45,132 bases of DNA from an uncultured Bacteroidota bacterium (GTDB lineage Bacteria; Bacteroidota; Bacteroidia; 2-12-FULL-35-15): the NCBI GenBank assembly GCA_903847205.1, contig CAINDA010000016.1, forward strand, positions 1-45,132, in the 5' to 3' direction. Positions 1 through 8,779 of this stretch are shown one piece after another (within the stretch, counting starts at the first letter, position 1; every line of letters begins with the position of its first letter). The translations under genes were made by a program, and so were the position numbers. Under the pieces are notes generated by a model. The model made no database searches, was not told the origin of the DNA, and was given only the letters and a program-made list of their open reading frames with translations.

Positions 1-160
1 ATGAACTTTAAACGCGTAATGAACCTTTGGAAGCTGGGACTTAAAAGTATTATTGAAAATTTATTCTTATTAATAATCAGATACTGGTGCACTTTCTTTA
101 TTCAAAAATTAAAACCGACTTTTTGAGTGCCGACTAATTAAAATGAAACGATTACAAAAT

Positions 161-523
161 TTATTTTTTGGTAATATCTGTAAGGTCTGCAGGGATGCCT
201 TGAGCGCATCCTGCCGGCTGTTTCATTTTTAAAGTGTGATAGTTAAAAGAAATTTCTAAGCCGTCTACATCTAAATTATCCGGCAGTTTATTTTTCGGAA
301 TAAGTATGGATGGCTTTGCAGGGTCAGAAATAATTATCACGCAGGCGCATCCGCCGGCACTGTAATGATGCGAAACTTTCCCAACTGTTTTGGCTGCCGC
401 AGAAGGCTGTTCCGGATCAGGCGCTGAAATAACCGGGGCAGTTTTTACAGCAGCATCCTTTGGGCTCCTGCATGAAGAAATAAAAAAAATGCTGCAAATA
501 AAAACCAAAATGCAATGCTTCAT
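161..523 (-). CDS. Small predicted lipoprotein, unknown function
   Basis: This encodes a 120-residue protein of unknown function. The frame stays open to 565, but I chose the ATG at 523 because it gives a clean lipoprotein signal: Lys2, a hydrophobic stretch, and a lipobox ending I-S-S-C with Cys18 as the acylation site. The mature part opens with a Pro/Ala/Lys-rich linker, probably a tether away from the membrane, followed by a short domain holding a G-G-C-A-C segment and one further Cys. It could sit in the outer membrane or the periplasmic face of the inner membrane; the sequence does not decide. It lies about 90 bases downstream of a T9SS cargo gene on the same strand, so co-transcription is possible. 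I do not recognise the family. Confidence 0.6.
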   Translation of the reverse strand: MKHCILVFICSIFFISSCRSPKDAAVKTAPVISAPDPEQPSAAAKTVGKVSHHYSAGGCACVIIISDPAKPSILIPKNKLPDNLDVDGLEISFNYHTLKMKQPAGCAQGIPADLTDITKK

Positions 524-615
524 ACTTAAAATTATTGAATCAAAATTGCTCTGAAGCCTCTGCATTTATACTTACAGTGCTGATAAAAAGAAGCGGCAAT
601 TGCAGCATCTTAAAA

Positions 616-2478
616 TTAGTTGACAGCAGTTTTAATAACTCTCTGAAAATCTTTATTCCCGACTCTTACCAGGTAAGTGCCTTTGGCTAACCCGCTGATA
701 TTAATTGTTGTTTCAAACATATTTGATACCGGATTAATTTTCTTCCCAATAATCTGCTTCCCCGCCATATCAAATAAATCAACCGAAAGCTCCTCGTCTG
801 AAATGAGCTGTGATGCTTTAACATTCAATACATTTTCTGATTGAAAAACTGAAAACACTGCGCGGTTCTTATTTTCTTCAATGCCGGTAGTTGTTGTACT
901 TATCTTAAAAGAATAAATGCGTGTTGCAGGGTTTGAGCCCACAATATATTCGCCTGTATGCCAAAATGTTTGTCCGTCAGGATCAAGCATTAATTGGGTA
1001 TAATCACCATCCCTCACTGAACAGTTGGTGGAGGAGGAGGTAGATGCAATGGCAGTCTGTTCGCTGAAAGTCATTGTATTGAGAGGGTCTGAGCTTACCC
1101 TGCCCGTATAACGCAGGTTCATATAATCGGGAGCATTTGGCCCGGAAGTGCAGTAGGCCAATGCAATACTTCCATTATCATCCATACCTATACTGCCAAC
1201 CCAGCGGTTCAAAGCATCAGGCGCCAAGGTAGATTGCTGGTAAATGCTCCATACATTTGTGTTTTGATCCTGGCGCAGTTCATACCATCTTACAGCTACC
1301 TGGCCGGGGCTTGTGTTTACTTTAACTGCATGGCAGAGTGTTACGGTGTTGTAGCCGGTCCATCTTCTATACTGCGCTCTAAAAGTAAGTACTCCGGCAA
1401 TAGCATCTATTTTTTGCGTTGTTCCTGGCTGTGAAACATCGTTCCAGTTAGGATCGAAAGATGCCGCATCAAAAGGTGTTGTGTTTAATGTTTGATCAAC
1501 AGCAATAGTTGTATTTGCCGGGGTTGTAAAATCGGTGTGCATTTTCCAGATTTTCAGCCTGTCGTGAGTCACCCCTGTCCAGCTGTCGTCTTCATAAGAA
1601 AACAAAGGGCAGAAAGTTGTGGCTGGCGGTGGCAGCTGGCTGTCGCTTGCATCACCCGGCAGCGGGCAGAAAAACGAACCGGAAAGAGGGCTTGGAAGAT
1701 TTTTTACAATCATCCCTGCTGCAGGATTTCCTAATAACATTTTAGTACGGTCGAATACAACTACTTTTTCACTGCTGTAATTAGAAGTCATGTAATATCC
1801 ATCCGACCATATTGCAAATTTAGGATAGTCGGGCGAATCATTTGCATCAGGAATAAAACTCCAGGTATAATATGTTCCGGCAGCATTATTAGTAGTTGAA
1901 ACTGCAATAAGTATGCGCTGTGTATTATCACTCACCTGAAACTGGGTAATAAACCAGCGGTCGGCAGCCTTGTCATATAATACTATCGGGTCGCCGTCAT
2001 CGATGCTGCCAGACCATAAAGTGCTTAAATTTTTTGCCGCGCCTATAGGTGCTCCGGTAGATTTATTATAAACACGAAATGTAGTATTAACAGCCTGAAC
2101 ATACTGAGTTAAACCTGCAGCTCCTGTAGGATCAGGAGGACATCCGGAACCGCCCTGCCCCTGCCAGTTAATTAATGGAGCGCCCAAAGATTTGGCACCA
2201 AGCGAAGTTTGCACCGATTCGTCTTTATTATTTGCATTAGGATTTATATTTGGAGGCAGCTTTCTTCTGCTGTGAAGATCGCTTGATTCTTTTACAGTAT
2301 TCGCCTCGGCTTCTTCGGCATCCGGCAGCTCTGTTACAGCTTTTGAAACGGCAAAGCTTGAAGCCTTAATAAACGTTACGCCGTTTTCATAATGGGTGAT
2401 ATTAGGGTTCTGTATATTTTGAGCGCTTATGCCGTTTGCGATAATAAATCCGCTTATTAACAGTAGTGATTTTTTCAT
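616..2478 (-). CDS. Secreted protein with T9SS type A sorting domain, beta-propeller-like core
   Basis: The 620-residue product is predicted to be exported by Sec and then carried across the outer membrane by the type IX system. Residues 1-19 form a signal peptide ending ...G-I-S-A before Gln20. The core (about 110-530) has the run 'PPDPTGAAGLTQYVQAVN', then 'DGDPIVLYDKAADRWFITQF' and repeated Trp/Asp-rich strands; this pattern occurs in large secreted bacterial proteins with probable beta-propeller folds and no known enzyme activity. The last 80 or so residues resemble the type A C-terminal signal: 'LFDMAGKQI', a Gly-Thr-Tyr-Leu-Val-Arg-Val strand and a short basic end. No catalytic motif is visible. 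Binding or adhesion is a guess; the secretion route is the firmer part of this call. Confidence 0.8.
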   Translation of the reverse strand: MKKSLLLISGFIIANGISAQNIQNPNITHYENGVTFIKASSFAVSKAVTELPDAEEAEANTVKESSDLHSRRKLPPNINPNANNKDESVQTSLGAKSLGAPLINWQGQGGSGCPPDPTGAAGLTQYVQAVNTTFRVYNKSTGAPIGAAKNLSTLWSGSIDDGDPIVLYDKAADRWFITQFQVSDNTQRILIAVSTTNNAAGTYYTWSFIPDANDSPDYPKFAIWSDGYYMTSNYSSEKVVVFDRTKMLLGNPAAGMIVKNLPSPLSGSFFCPLPGDASDSQLPPPATTFCPLFSYEDDSWTGVTHDRLKIWKMHTDFTTPANTTIAVDQTLNTTPFDAASFDPNWNDVSQPGTTQKIDAIAGVLTFRAQYRRWTGYNTVTLCHAVKVNTSPGQVAVRWYELRQDQNTNVWSIYQQSTLAPDALNRWVGSIGMDDNGSIALAYCTSGPNAPDYMNLRYTGRVSSDPLNTMTFSEQTAIASTSSSTNCSVRDGDYTQLMLDPDGQTFWHTGEYIVGSNPATRIYSFKISTTTTGIEENKNRAVFSVFQSENVLNVKASQLISDEELSVDLFDMAGKQIIGKKINPVSNMFETTINISGLAKGTYLVRVGNKDFQRVIKTAVN

Positions 2479-2642
2479 TTTTTCGTACTTAAATTTTATT
2501 CTCTGGAGTTTACATTTCAGCTAAGGTAAAAAAGGGATTTTGAAATTCCTAATACTTGAATAGCCTTTTTTTTGAGGTGTTCTAGGGGATAGTCTGGCAA
2601 TGAAGCCCTGTTGTAGTATAAAACAGATTGGATAGTCAGCTT

Positions 2643-3065
2643 TTATTTCACTTTTTCTAATGCAGGAAATTCTATTTCGTCTTGAACTAAAAAAGCGGAC
2701 GGGAACTCAACCTGCACCTCTTTTAAAAATTTAGAAGCTTCTAGTTTGGTTCTGAAATCACCAACGCGGATATTGAAATTCGGCTGATCGTATTTTTCGT
2801 ATGCGGGCACGTATGGGAACTTTGCATTAAAGTTTCCCCTTATTTCTCTTGCTTTATTTTTATCGGTGCCAAAATGTATTTTAACCCTGTATCCTTTTAT
2901 AGGTGCATTTGTATTAATAACTACATGCTTAAGAAGTAATTCCTGCACATTATCTTCAACAGCAAATTCTACTTTCCCGGTATCGCTTGCCATTTTTTGC
3001 CCATACGAAAAACAGGACGCAGCACATACAAAAATCAGAATAAGTATATTTCTAAAACACTTCAT
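2643..3065 (-). CDS. SPOR-domain periplasmic protein
   Basis: The product has 140 residues with a signal peptide (1-22, ending F-S-Y-G before Gln). The rest resembles a SPOR domain: two alpha/beta repeats starting 'YRVKIHFGTDKNKAREI' (about 59-75) and 'FNIRVGDFRTKLEASKFLKEV' (about 97-117), the second with the typical R-V-G-x-F pattern. SPOR domains bind glycan strands stripped of stem peptides and direct proteins to division sites or other peptidoglycan regions. This protein is essentially one such domain with a short leader and no partner enzyme domain. Binding to peptidoglycan follows from family membership. The gene stands alone between two T9SS cargo genes and has its own candidate -7 promoter box just upstream. 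Confidence 0.75.
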   Translation of the reverse strand: MKCFRNILILIFVCAASCFSYGQKMASDTGKVEFAVEDNVQELLLKHVVINTNAPIKGYRVKIHFGTDKNKAREIRGNFNAKFPYVPAYEKYDQPNFNIRVGDFRTKLEASKFLKEVQVEFPSAFLVQDEIEFPALEKVK

Positions 3066-3081
3066 AAATTAATTTATGCCG

Positions 3082-3089
3082 CAAAGTTA
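3082..3089 (-). promoter_or_regulatory. Candidate -7 promoter box of the SPOR gene
   Basis: On the minus strand this reads TAACTTTG and matches the Bacteroidota -7 consensus TAnnTTTG, 16 bases before the start codon. I could not find a -33 TTTG at the usual distance, so it rests on the -7 match and its position. Confidence 0.4.
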
Positions 3090-3175
3090 ATTTTTAAAAT
3101 GTTTCTTTTCCTATAAATCAGCATTAGCGGCAAAACAATTATTATAATTGAGTTTAATAAAGATGGCGTATGGAT

Positions 3176-5350
3176 TTATCGCACTAATGTTACACTTTCA
3201 ATACGCCGTTCTGTTTTTCCGCGGAGACTTTCAACATCAAAAACGCAGACATAAACAGCCTCTTCCGCATCGGCGCCTTTGCAGGTGCCGTCCCAGCCGG
3301 CTGTCATATCGGTTGATTCAAAAATAAGCTGGCCCCATCGGTCAAAAATACGCATGCGGTATGATTTAATACCAGAGCCGTATCCAGTAAAGAAATCATT
3401 TCTTCCATTCTTATTTGGTGTAAAAGCATTTGGGATATAAAAATAAAAATCGGGTATTATTACAATTGTTTTAAAAGTTGTATCGGAGCAGCCGTTTTGA
3501 TTTTTTGAGATAAGAGTTACTTTATAACTGCCGTCATTAGTATAGTAATGCTGAGGGCTGGCGTCAGTTGATGTTGAATCAAGAGAGCCGTCGCCAAAAT
3601 TCCAGAAGTAAGAAACTGCTCCTGCAGAAAGGTTATTAAAATCTATTGTTTGATTCGTGGAAAATATATAGCTGAAAGCCGCATTTATTGGATAAACAGT
3701 AACTAAAACTGTGTCGGAAACCGAAAAACCGCATTCATCTGTAACCTTTAGAATATACGTTGATGAATTTACCGGCGAAACTGTTATGGAATCAATGGTA
3801 GTAATATTAGGCGACCAAAGATAGTTGTAAACAGGCAGGCCCTTGGTAACATCCGCATCAAGCAAAACCGTGCCGCCTCCGCATATAACAGTATCATTAT
3901 TAAGGGCCAGCTGCATAGGAATATACGGCGTGAAATGTACAGTGCTGGAATCTGTTGCAACATTACCGCAGCTGTCTCTTACAGTTACAATATAGGTTGT
4001 GGTTGCCAAAGGGTTGATATGTATAGTGTCTTTTGTTCCTGCGGAATTAGTCCAGCTGTATCTGTATCCTCCTATTGCAACGCCTCCGAAAGTGCGGGCG
4101 GTTAAAACTAAATTATTAGAAGGGCAAACGAGAGATGTGTCGTCATTTAATCTTACTTTAAGAGGAGGGGTATCAATAATATAAATTGTTTTGGTAAGAG
4201 TATCATTACCGCCGCATGCAGAAAAAACAAAAAGGGATAATTTAACTGTTTCGGTACTTTCAATAACTGCATCCGGCAGTGAATTAACAACAATATAAGC
4301 AGAATCCTGCCCGGCAGCAAAATGCACGCTGTCGCTCAAATGAACATAATCAACTCCATTAGTTGCTGTACCGCCGACTGAATAATGAAACGTCTGAGGA
4401 ATTGCAATATTTGTAAGGCCTCTGTAAACAAGCAAAGATGCAAAACCGCAGCCTTCATAAATAGTAGAATCATTATCGCCCACAGCTCCGCCGAAATTTG
4501 TTCCGGAAGTGAGCACAACACTCGGCGTACTTGAAAAACTGCCGGCTTCCAGAAACACACCAGAATCCCACGCCCCATCGCCTCCGTCAGCAATCGCAAT
4601 TTTAATATGATAGGTCTGTCCGCAGTGTACATTTCCTATTGCTGTTAGGGGCACAGTAAAACCGTCGTATTGAACCGTTAAACCATCGGGGGCCGTTCCT
4701 GTACCGTTTCCATCACCGTTATCAAAATAATATGCTCCATGATTATTTAAATTCACATTAAACATTGTAACAGGCAGGGTTGTGCCGGGTATCAATGCGA
4801 TGTTCTTTGCGTTATTGCTGAATGGCCCTGTAATGCCGGGTCCGCTGATAAAAAAGCCGAATCCGTCATTAATGCCTCCGGGGAAATTACTTACAAATTC
4901 CATGTATTCTTCTGAGCCGAAAACATAACGAAATTTAACAGTGTCGGAAGTGGGTATAAAATCAAATTCAAGAATGCAGGCATCATAACTCTGTGACCCA
5001 GCCATAATCAAATCGAGGTCGGGATCTCCTGGCAGACTAAAGTCAGTGTAATCACTGGACCCTGAATTATTGTTTGGGCCTACGGAATTTACAATGTTTC
5101 CCGAAGACATTATCACACCACTTGGTAAACCTAGGTTAGAGGCTGAACCATTAAATGAACCGATAGCAAGAGGAGCCCCATTGTAAGTAATATTAGAAGC
5201 CGTTACGCCGCTTCCAAGTAATACTGTTTGAACCAGCTGCGCAGGAGTAAGAGCTGAACTAACTGATAATTGTGCTTTTGCAGATGAAACAATAAAAAAT
5301 AAAAAAATGAATTTTAAAAATGCAGGCTGAATTTTTTTAAATTGTAACAT
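3176..5350 (-). CDS. Large T9SS cargo: choice-of-anchor L, PKD and gliding-type C-terminal domains
   Basis: The chosen ATG at 5350 gives a 724-residue secreted protein; the frame extends to 5383, but the extra 11 residues would precede a good signal peptide (basic start, hydrophobic core, A-K-A before Gln). The N-terminal third looks like a choice-of-anchor L domain: 'GLPSGVIMSSGNI', 'DACILEFDFIP', 'FRYVFGSEEYMEFV', 'NDGFGFFISGPG'. A Calx-beta-like segment with E-S-T-E-T-V-K-L follows, then two Ig/PKD-like repeats and a clear PKD motif, 'YFWNFGDGSLDSTST'. The last 85 residues match the gliding motility-associated (CHU_C, type B) C-terminal domain: 'IPNAFTPNKNGRNDFF', 'IFDRWGQLIFES', 'GWDGTCKG'. 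It is probably a surface or released adhesin. The ligand cannot be told from sequence. Confidence 0.88.
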   Translation of the reverse strand: MLQFKKIQPAFLKFIFLFFIVSSAKAQLSVSSALTPAQLVQTVLLGSGVTASNITYNGAPLAIGSFNGSASNLGLPSGVIMSSGNIVNSVGPNNNSGSSDYTDFSLPGDPDLDLIMAGSQSYDACILEFDFIPTSDTVKFRYVFGSEEYMEFVSNFPGGINDGFGFFISGPGITGPFSNNAKNIALIPGTTLPVTMFNVNLNNHGAYYFDNGDGNGTGTAPDGLTVQYDGFTVPLTAIGNVHCGQTYHIKIAIADGGDGAWDSGVFLEAGSFSSTPSVVLTSGTNFGGAVGDNDSTIYEGCGFASLLVYRGLTNIAIPQTFHYSVGGTATNGVDYVHLSDSVHFAAGQDSAYIVVNSLPDAVIESTETVKLSLFVFSACGGNDTLTKTIYIIDTPPLKVRLNDDTSLVCPSNNLVLTARTFGGVAIGGYRYSWTNSAGTKDTIHINPLATTTYIVTVRDSCGNVATDSSTVHFTPYIPMQLALNNDTVICGGGTVLLDADVTKGLPVYNYLWSPNITTIDSITVSPVNSSTYILKVTDECGFSVSDTVLVTVYPINAAFSYIFSTNQTIDFNNLSAGAVSYFWNFGDGSLDSTSTDASPQHYYTNDGSYKVTLISKNQNGCSDTTFKTIVIIPDFYFYIPNAFTPNKNGRNDFFTGYGSGIKSYRMRIFDRWGQLIFESTDMTAGWDGTCKGADAEEAVYVCVFDVESLRGKTERRIESVTLVR

Positions 5351-5380
5351 TATAAATATTGTTTGTGCTGTGATTAATAA

Positions 5381-5388
5381 CAAATATA
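5381..5388 (-). promoter_or_regulatory. Candidate -7 promoter box of the PKD cargo gene
   Basis: The minus strand reads TATATTTG, a full match to TAnnTTTG, 30 bases before the start chosen at 5350. Its position supports that start over the upstream one at 5383, which would leave almost no room for a leader. No clear -33 box. Confidence 0.45.
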
Positions 5389-5533
5389 TTGAAATAAAAT
5401 TACTGCATCACATTGTTTTTTTGTCTCTAAACGGCAATCAATGTTTTTCTTTTAAATTAAAAACAGTAAATTTCTTCTGTCCTTTTTGATGTTATTTGAA
5501 TTGAAATAGTTGCATTGAAGCAGAATGTTTTGG

Positions 5534-5555
5534 TCGATTTAATACCTTAAATCGA
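5534..5555 (-). terminator. Perfect 9-bp hairpin downstream of the permease/membrane protein pair
   Basis: TCGATTTAA and TTAAATCGA flank the 4-base loop TACC, a perfect 9-bp stem 18 bases after the stop codon at 5574. The stem is AT-rich and has no strong T run after it on the minus strand, so it is a weak intrinsic terminator or an mRNA 3' end structure. Confidence 0.4.
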
Positions 5556-5573
5556 AAATTAATTATCTCAGCA

Positions 5574-5918
5574 TTATAAATTCACGTCCATCCTTTTGTA
5601 AAAAAACACCATGGATATGATGAAAAAAACGGAAAAAACAATTCCTGCATAGCTGACATCATTTATGAACAGCAACAGTATTTCTTTTATAAAAAAAGTA
5701 ATAATAAATAAATCAGCGCCCCAGCGTTTCATGTGCCACACGCCGATGTAAGAAATGAAATTCACTGCCACAATTAACCCGAATAACGCAGGATACCAAT
5801 CGCCTAATTTTTTTACGGAAGGTGAAAACACCGCCGGAAAACTGAATACTATCCATATAAAACCCAGCACGCAGACAGTTGTGATTAAACCCGGGCGTTT
5901 TCTGACTACTGATTCCAT
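5574..5918 (-). CDS. Small four-helix membrane protein, unknown function
   Basis: This is a 114-residue integral membrane protein. Four hydrophobic segments can be seen: about 11-32, 42-64, 70-88 and 90-107, separated by short charged loops. The N-terminus is basic (V-R-K-R-P) and would sit in the cytoplasm by the positive-inside rule. There is no recognisable catalytic or transport motif. The gene starts 51 bases after the stop of the permease gene on the same strand, so the two are probably one transcript, but that does not show a shared function. Confidence 0.65.
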   Translation of the reverse strand: MESVVRKRPGLITTVCVLGFIWIVFSFPAVFSPSVKKLGDWYPALFGLIVAVNFISYIGVWHMKRWGADLFIITFFIKEILLLFINDVSYAGIVFSVFFIISMVFFYKRMDVNL

Positions 5919-5969
5919 TCGATAAAATGCTTCATTTTAATACTATTCATTGTTTAGGCCGGTTTCCGG

Positions 5970-7214
5970 CTAATTAGCTCTTATCGCTTCTACCGGATCC
6001 AGCTGTGATGCACCATAAGCAGGAACAAACCCCGAAACTACTCCGATTAAAACCGAAATAGTAAAACCTAATATTATATTTGATTTGCTTAGTGAAATTT
6101 CCATGCCCAGCGAATCCCCAGCCGTTAAGGTTATGATATATACAACCAGCAGGCCGATGACGCCTCCGATCACCGACAAAAAAACCGATTCAAATAAAAA
6201 CTGAAGCAGAATAAAATAATTTTTTGCTCCAAGTGATTTCTGTATGCCGATAATTGCTGTGCGTTCTTTCACAGAAACAAACATGATGTTAGCGATTCCA
6301 AAACCGCCTACAAGTATTGAAAAGCCGCCGATAATCCAGCCGGCAATTCCCACAATGTCAAACAAACTGTCGAACTGTTTGGAAATTAAACTGGTTTGGT
6401 TCAATGCAAAATTGTCTTCTCCCAAAGGTTTTAATTTATGTATTGAACGCATCAGCCCTGTGAGCTCGGCTATTAATTCATCATTACTGATGCCGGGTTT
6501 TGCTCTTACAAGGATACTCGGCGATAAATCTTCATCATGAATATTAATTAAGCTTCGCGCGTAATTCACTGGAATAAGAACCTGTGTATCGGGGGTGCCT
6601 CCTAAAATACTTTCTCCTTCTTTTTTAAAAACCCCTATCACTGTTGCTTTTGCGCCATTCAGTTTTACTGTCTGCCCCAAAGGACTTTGGTTTGGAAACA
6701 AGGCTTTTGCCAGAACATCACCGATAACCGCCACAGAACGGCCTGAAGCGGATTCAATATCAGTAAAATATCGTCCCTCTGCAATTTCAAAATTTTTAAC
6801 TTTTTCATATTGATGAGATGCACATACAATAGTTACATTTTCAATGCTGTTGCTTTTATATTTAATGGTTATACGGGTGTTGATATTAAATGCGGCAGCC
6901 TGCGCGCCGTTGCATCTGCGCAGTATTTCGGGCAGCTCATTATATTCAGGGAGAGGGCGGTTCATGTATTTCCACCAAGGATAATTCCCCTCAAAAGTCC
7001 AAGGCCATTTTTCTATAAAAACAACATCGTCTCCAAGGCTTTGAACACTTTTACGCAGATTTTGTTCCAGCGAATCAACAACTGTAAATACCGTGATAAC
7101 CGCGAAAATTCCGATGGTAATACCAAGAAGCGAAAGAAACGTTCTCAGCTTATTTACTGCTAATGCATTAATGGCAAAAAAAACACTTTCCTTAAACAGG
7201 CCGAAAAAAATCAT
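5970..7214 (-). CDS. ABC transporter permease, MacB/FtsX family
   Basis: The 414-residue protein has the standard MacB-type layout. TM1 lies at about 17-45 ('TFLSLLGITIGIFAVITVFTV'), a large periplasmic MacB_PCD domain spans about 50-270, and an FtsX domain with three more helices fills 275-405 ('GGFSILVGGFGIANIMFVSV', then 'RTAIIGIQKSLGAKNYFIL'). The end 'PAYGASQLDPVEAIRAN' is the signature tail of this family. MacB-type permeases do not form a through-channel; they couple ATP hydrolysis to periplasmic work such as driving efflux or moving lipoproteins. The matching ATPase and membrane-fusion protein are not next to it, so the substrate cannot be inferred. The small membrane protein gene just downstream is likely co-transcribed. 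Confidence 0.9.
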   Translation of the reverse strand: MIFFGLFKESVFFAINALAVNKLRTFLSLLGITIGIFAVITVFTVVDSLEQNLRKSVQSLGDDVVFIEKWPWTFEGNYPWWKYMNRPLPEYNELPEILRRCNGAQAAAFNINTRITIKYKSNSIENVTIVCASHQYEKVKNFEIAEGRYFTDIESASGRSVAVIGDVLAKALFPNQSPLGQTVKLNGAKATVIGVFKKEGESILGGTPDTQVLIPVNYARSLINIHDEDLSPSILVRAKPGISNDELIAELTGLMRSIHKLKPLGEDNFALNQTSLISKQFDSLFDIVGIAGWIIGGFSILVGGFGIANIMFVSVKERTAIIGIQKSLGAKNYFILLQFLFESVFLSVIGGVIGLLVVYIITLTAGDSLGMEISLSKSNIILGFTISVLIGVVSGFVPAYGASQLDPVEAIRAN

Positions 7215-7400
7215 CTGGTAGCAGGATGTTTATGATTCAGGCAAATATACCATTTTTTTATGCCGGAGCCAGCCTTGTTGTAATTACAGAAAGGACGAGT
7301 TTTTAAATAAATATTTTGAGTCAGTTTTTTCATTTATAGAAACGTGAGCGAAAGTTATTCACCAATGGGGAATCCGGTGATTTATCAATTGTGTTCTTTA

Positions 7401-8120
7401 TTAAAACGGCAGTCCTGTTTTAAACCCCAGAAGCATTACCGTGTAATTTACAACGCTGGTGTACTTTTGATAGGATGCATTATAGAGGGGGGCATTCCTC
7501 ACTTCTACAAGTTCATTAACCATTGCATAGCGCCATGCCAGCCCCGCGTATATATCAGTGAGAATTCCTCTCCGCCAAAAACCTCTATATTGAATACCCA
7601 GTTTTAATTGAAAATCGAGTAAGCTGTAGCCCGCATTATAACTATATGGGAATGCCCCATTCAGTCCCGATTTTAAGGGGTCTTTAAAAGAACAGGTCCG
7701 GTAACTTATTGCCGGCGAAAGGTAAACGCCGTTGAAATCATTAAAAAAACCGGGGTAATAACGGATACCAGCTTCTGCGCATGGTTTTAATACTGTATTA
7801 CCAGGCGGTGTTGCTAAGGATGATCTGAAAGCATATGGATGAAGCTGAAATGCTTCAAAAACAGGATCTCTGTAAGTCAGCCCTAATCCTGCTTCGCCGG
7901 TGAGTTTGTCAGTAATTTTAAATTCGTAATTCATTAAAAATACGCCGCGTATTAAAAGGGAATAATTCCATTTAATGCAATTTTTATCAACGTGTTTTGG
8001 CAGAACTAATTTCGACGGAGCTTCTTGATTTGGCGGCACATACTGATAAGCATCAGTTTTTTCATTTTGTGCAAAGCCAAACTGCGAAATAAAAAAAATA
8101 AAAAAAGCCGTGCTCTTCAT
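7401..8120 (-). CDS. Predicted outer-membrane beta-barrel protein
   Basis: The ATG at 8120 is preferred over the upstream frame opening at 8171 because it directly yields a signal peptide (M-K-S-T, hydrophobic core, cleavage after F-G-F-A). The 239-residue product has alternating hydrophobic/polar strands rich in Tyr, Phe and Gly and ends 'VMLLGFKTGLPF', with a terminal aromatic residue as in many outer-membrane barrels. Turns such as 'AEAGIRYYPGFFNDF' and 'KLGIQYRGFWRRG' fit a small 8-10-stranded barrel. No specific family was recognised. It follows the lipoprotein gene by 47 bases, and the two probably form an operon. Confidence 0.6.
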   Translation of the reverse strand: MKSTAFFIFFISQFGFAQNEKTDAYQYVPPNQEAPSKLVLPKHVDKNCIKWNYSLLIRGVFLMNYEFKITDKLTGEAGLGLTYRDPVFEAFQLHPYAFRSSLATPPGNTVLKPCAEAGIRYYPGFFNDFNGVYLSPAISYRTCSFKDPLKSGLNGAFPYSYNAGYSLLDFQLKLGIQYRGFWRRGILTDIYAGLAWRYAMVNELVEVRNAPLYNASYQKYTSVVNYTVMLLGFKTGLPF

Positions 8121-8167
8121 AAAATAAAAATTGTCGTTTGAGATGTAAAAATGAAATCGAAACGGAC

Positions 8168-8542
8168 TCATTTAAATTTAATTGCTGCTCCTGATACAAT
8201 TAACACGTCAGCTCCCCACATATTAATTGAGGAAGAAAAAGTTATATTCACTACTGCATCGGCTCCTAGATGCTGTGCTTTTGTTTTCATTTCCAGCAGC
8301 AATTCCTTGGTTGTAGTATGTTTTAAAGTGCCCTTTGACATTATATAAAAAAGTTCATCATAATTTTTTTCTGGACGCGAAGAAAAGTACAGCGGGATAC
8401 CTGAAGAGTTAAGTGCGGCAAGGTTAAAAGCATCTCTGCCTTTATCGTTCACCATTGATATAAAATGGGTATGAATACATCCCGTGAGAATGCCTGCGAA
8501 AAGAATAATAACAGCTGATAATAATGCTTTACTTTTTTTCAT
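8168..8542 (-). CDS. Small lipoprotein with a YbjQ/RcsF-like core pattern
   Basis: From the ATG at 8542 the product has 124 residues, with a lipoprotein signal ending L-T-G-C (Cys22). The frame continues upstream to 8581, but that part is not signal-like. The C-terminal half carries 'LLLEMKTKAQHLGADAVVNITF' and then 'GADVLIVSGAAIKFK'. This is the helix, G-A-D-A-V-V and final 'GxA' strand pattern shared by several small sensor or metal-associated folds (YbjQ-like, RcsF-like); the resemblance is weak and no Cys pair or metal ligand is obvious. It is probably anchored in the outer membrane. The beta-barrel gene 47 bases downstream is the likely operon partner. Confidence 0.6.
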   Translation of the reverse strand: MKKSKALLSAVIILFAGILTGCIHTHFISMVNDKGRDAFNLAALNSSGIPLYFSSRPEKNYDELFYIMSKGTLKHTTTKELLLEMKTKAQHLGADAVVNITFSSSINMWGADVLIVSGAAIKFK

Positions 8543-8779
8543 TTTAAATTTTGTATTTGAATCGATAGGACAGATTAACAAGCATAGAACAGAATGCGGA
8601 AATAGAACGGGGATTAATAAATATTATTATGAGCCGTAATTTATTGAATAAATCAAACTGCAGGCAGAATCAGAATCTTTATAAATAACCGGAAAGGTCT
8701 GCTGATATTGATTGGCTGGACCTTAATTGAATTTCGGCAGGTCTTATTTTCCTCTCCTCTTTCAAACCCAAACCTAGTT

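Noticed and set aside
1-126. A 41-residue plus-strand frame that begins with ATG at the first base
   Set aside because: The ATG at base 1 may be chance, and the frame could be the end of a gene lying outside. The peptide is hydrophobic but matches nothing I know, so I cannot tell a real gene from noise.
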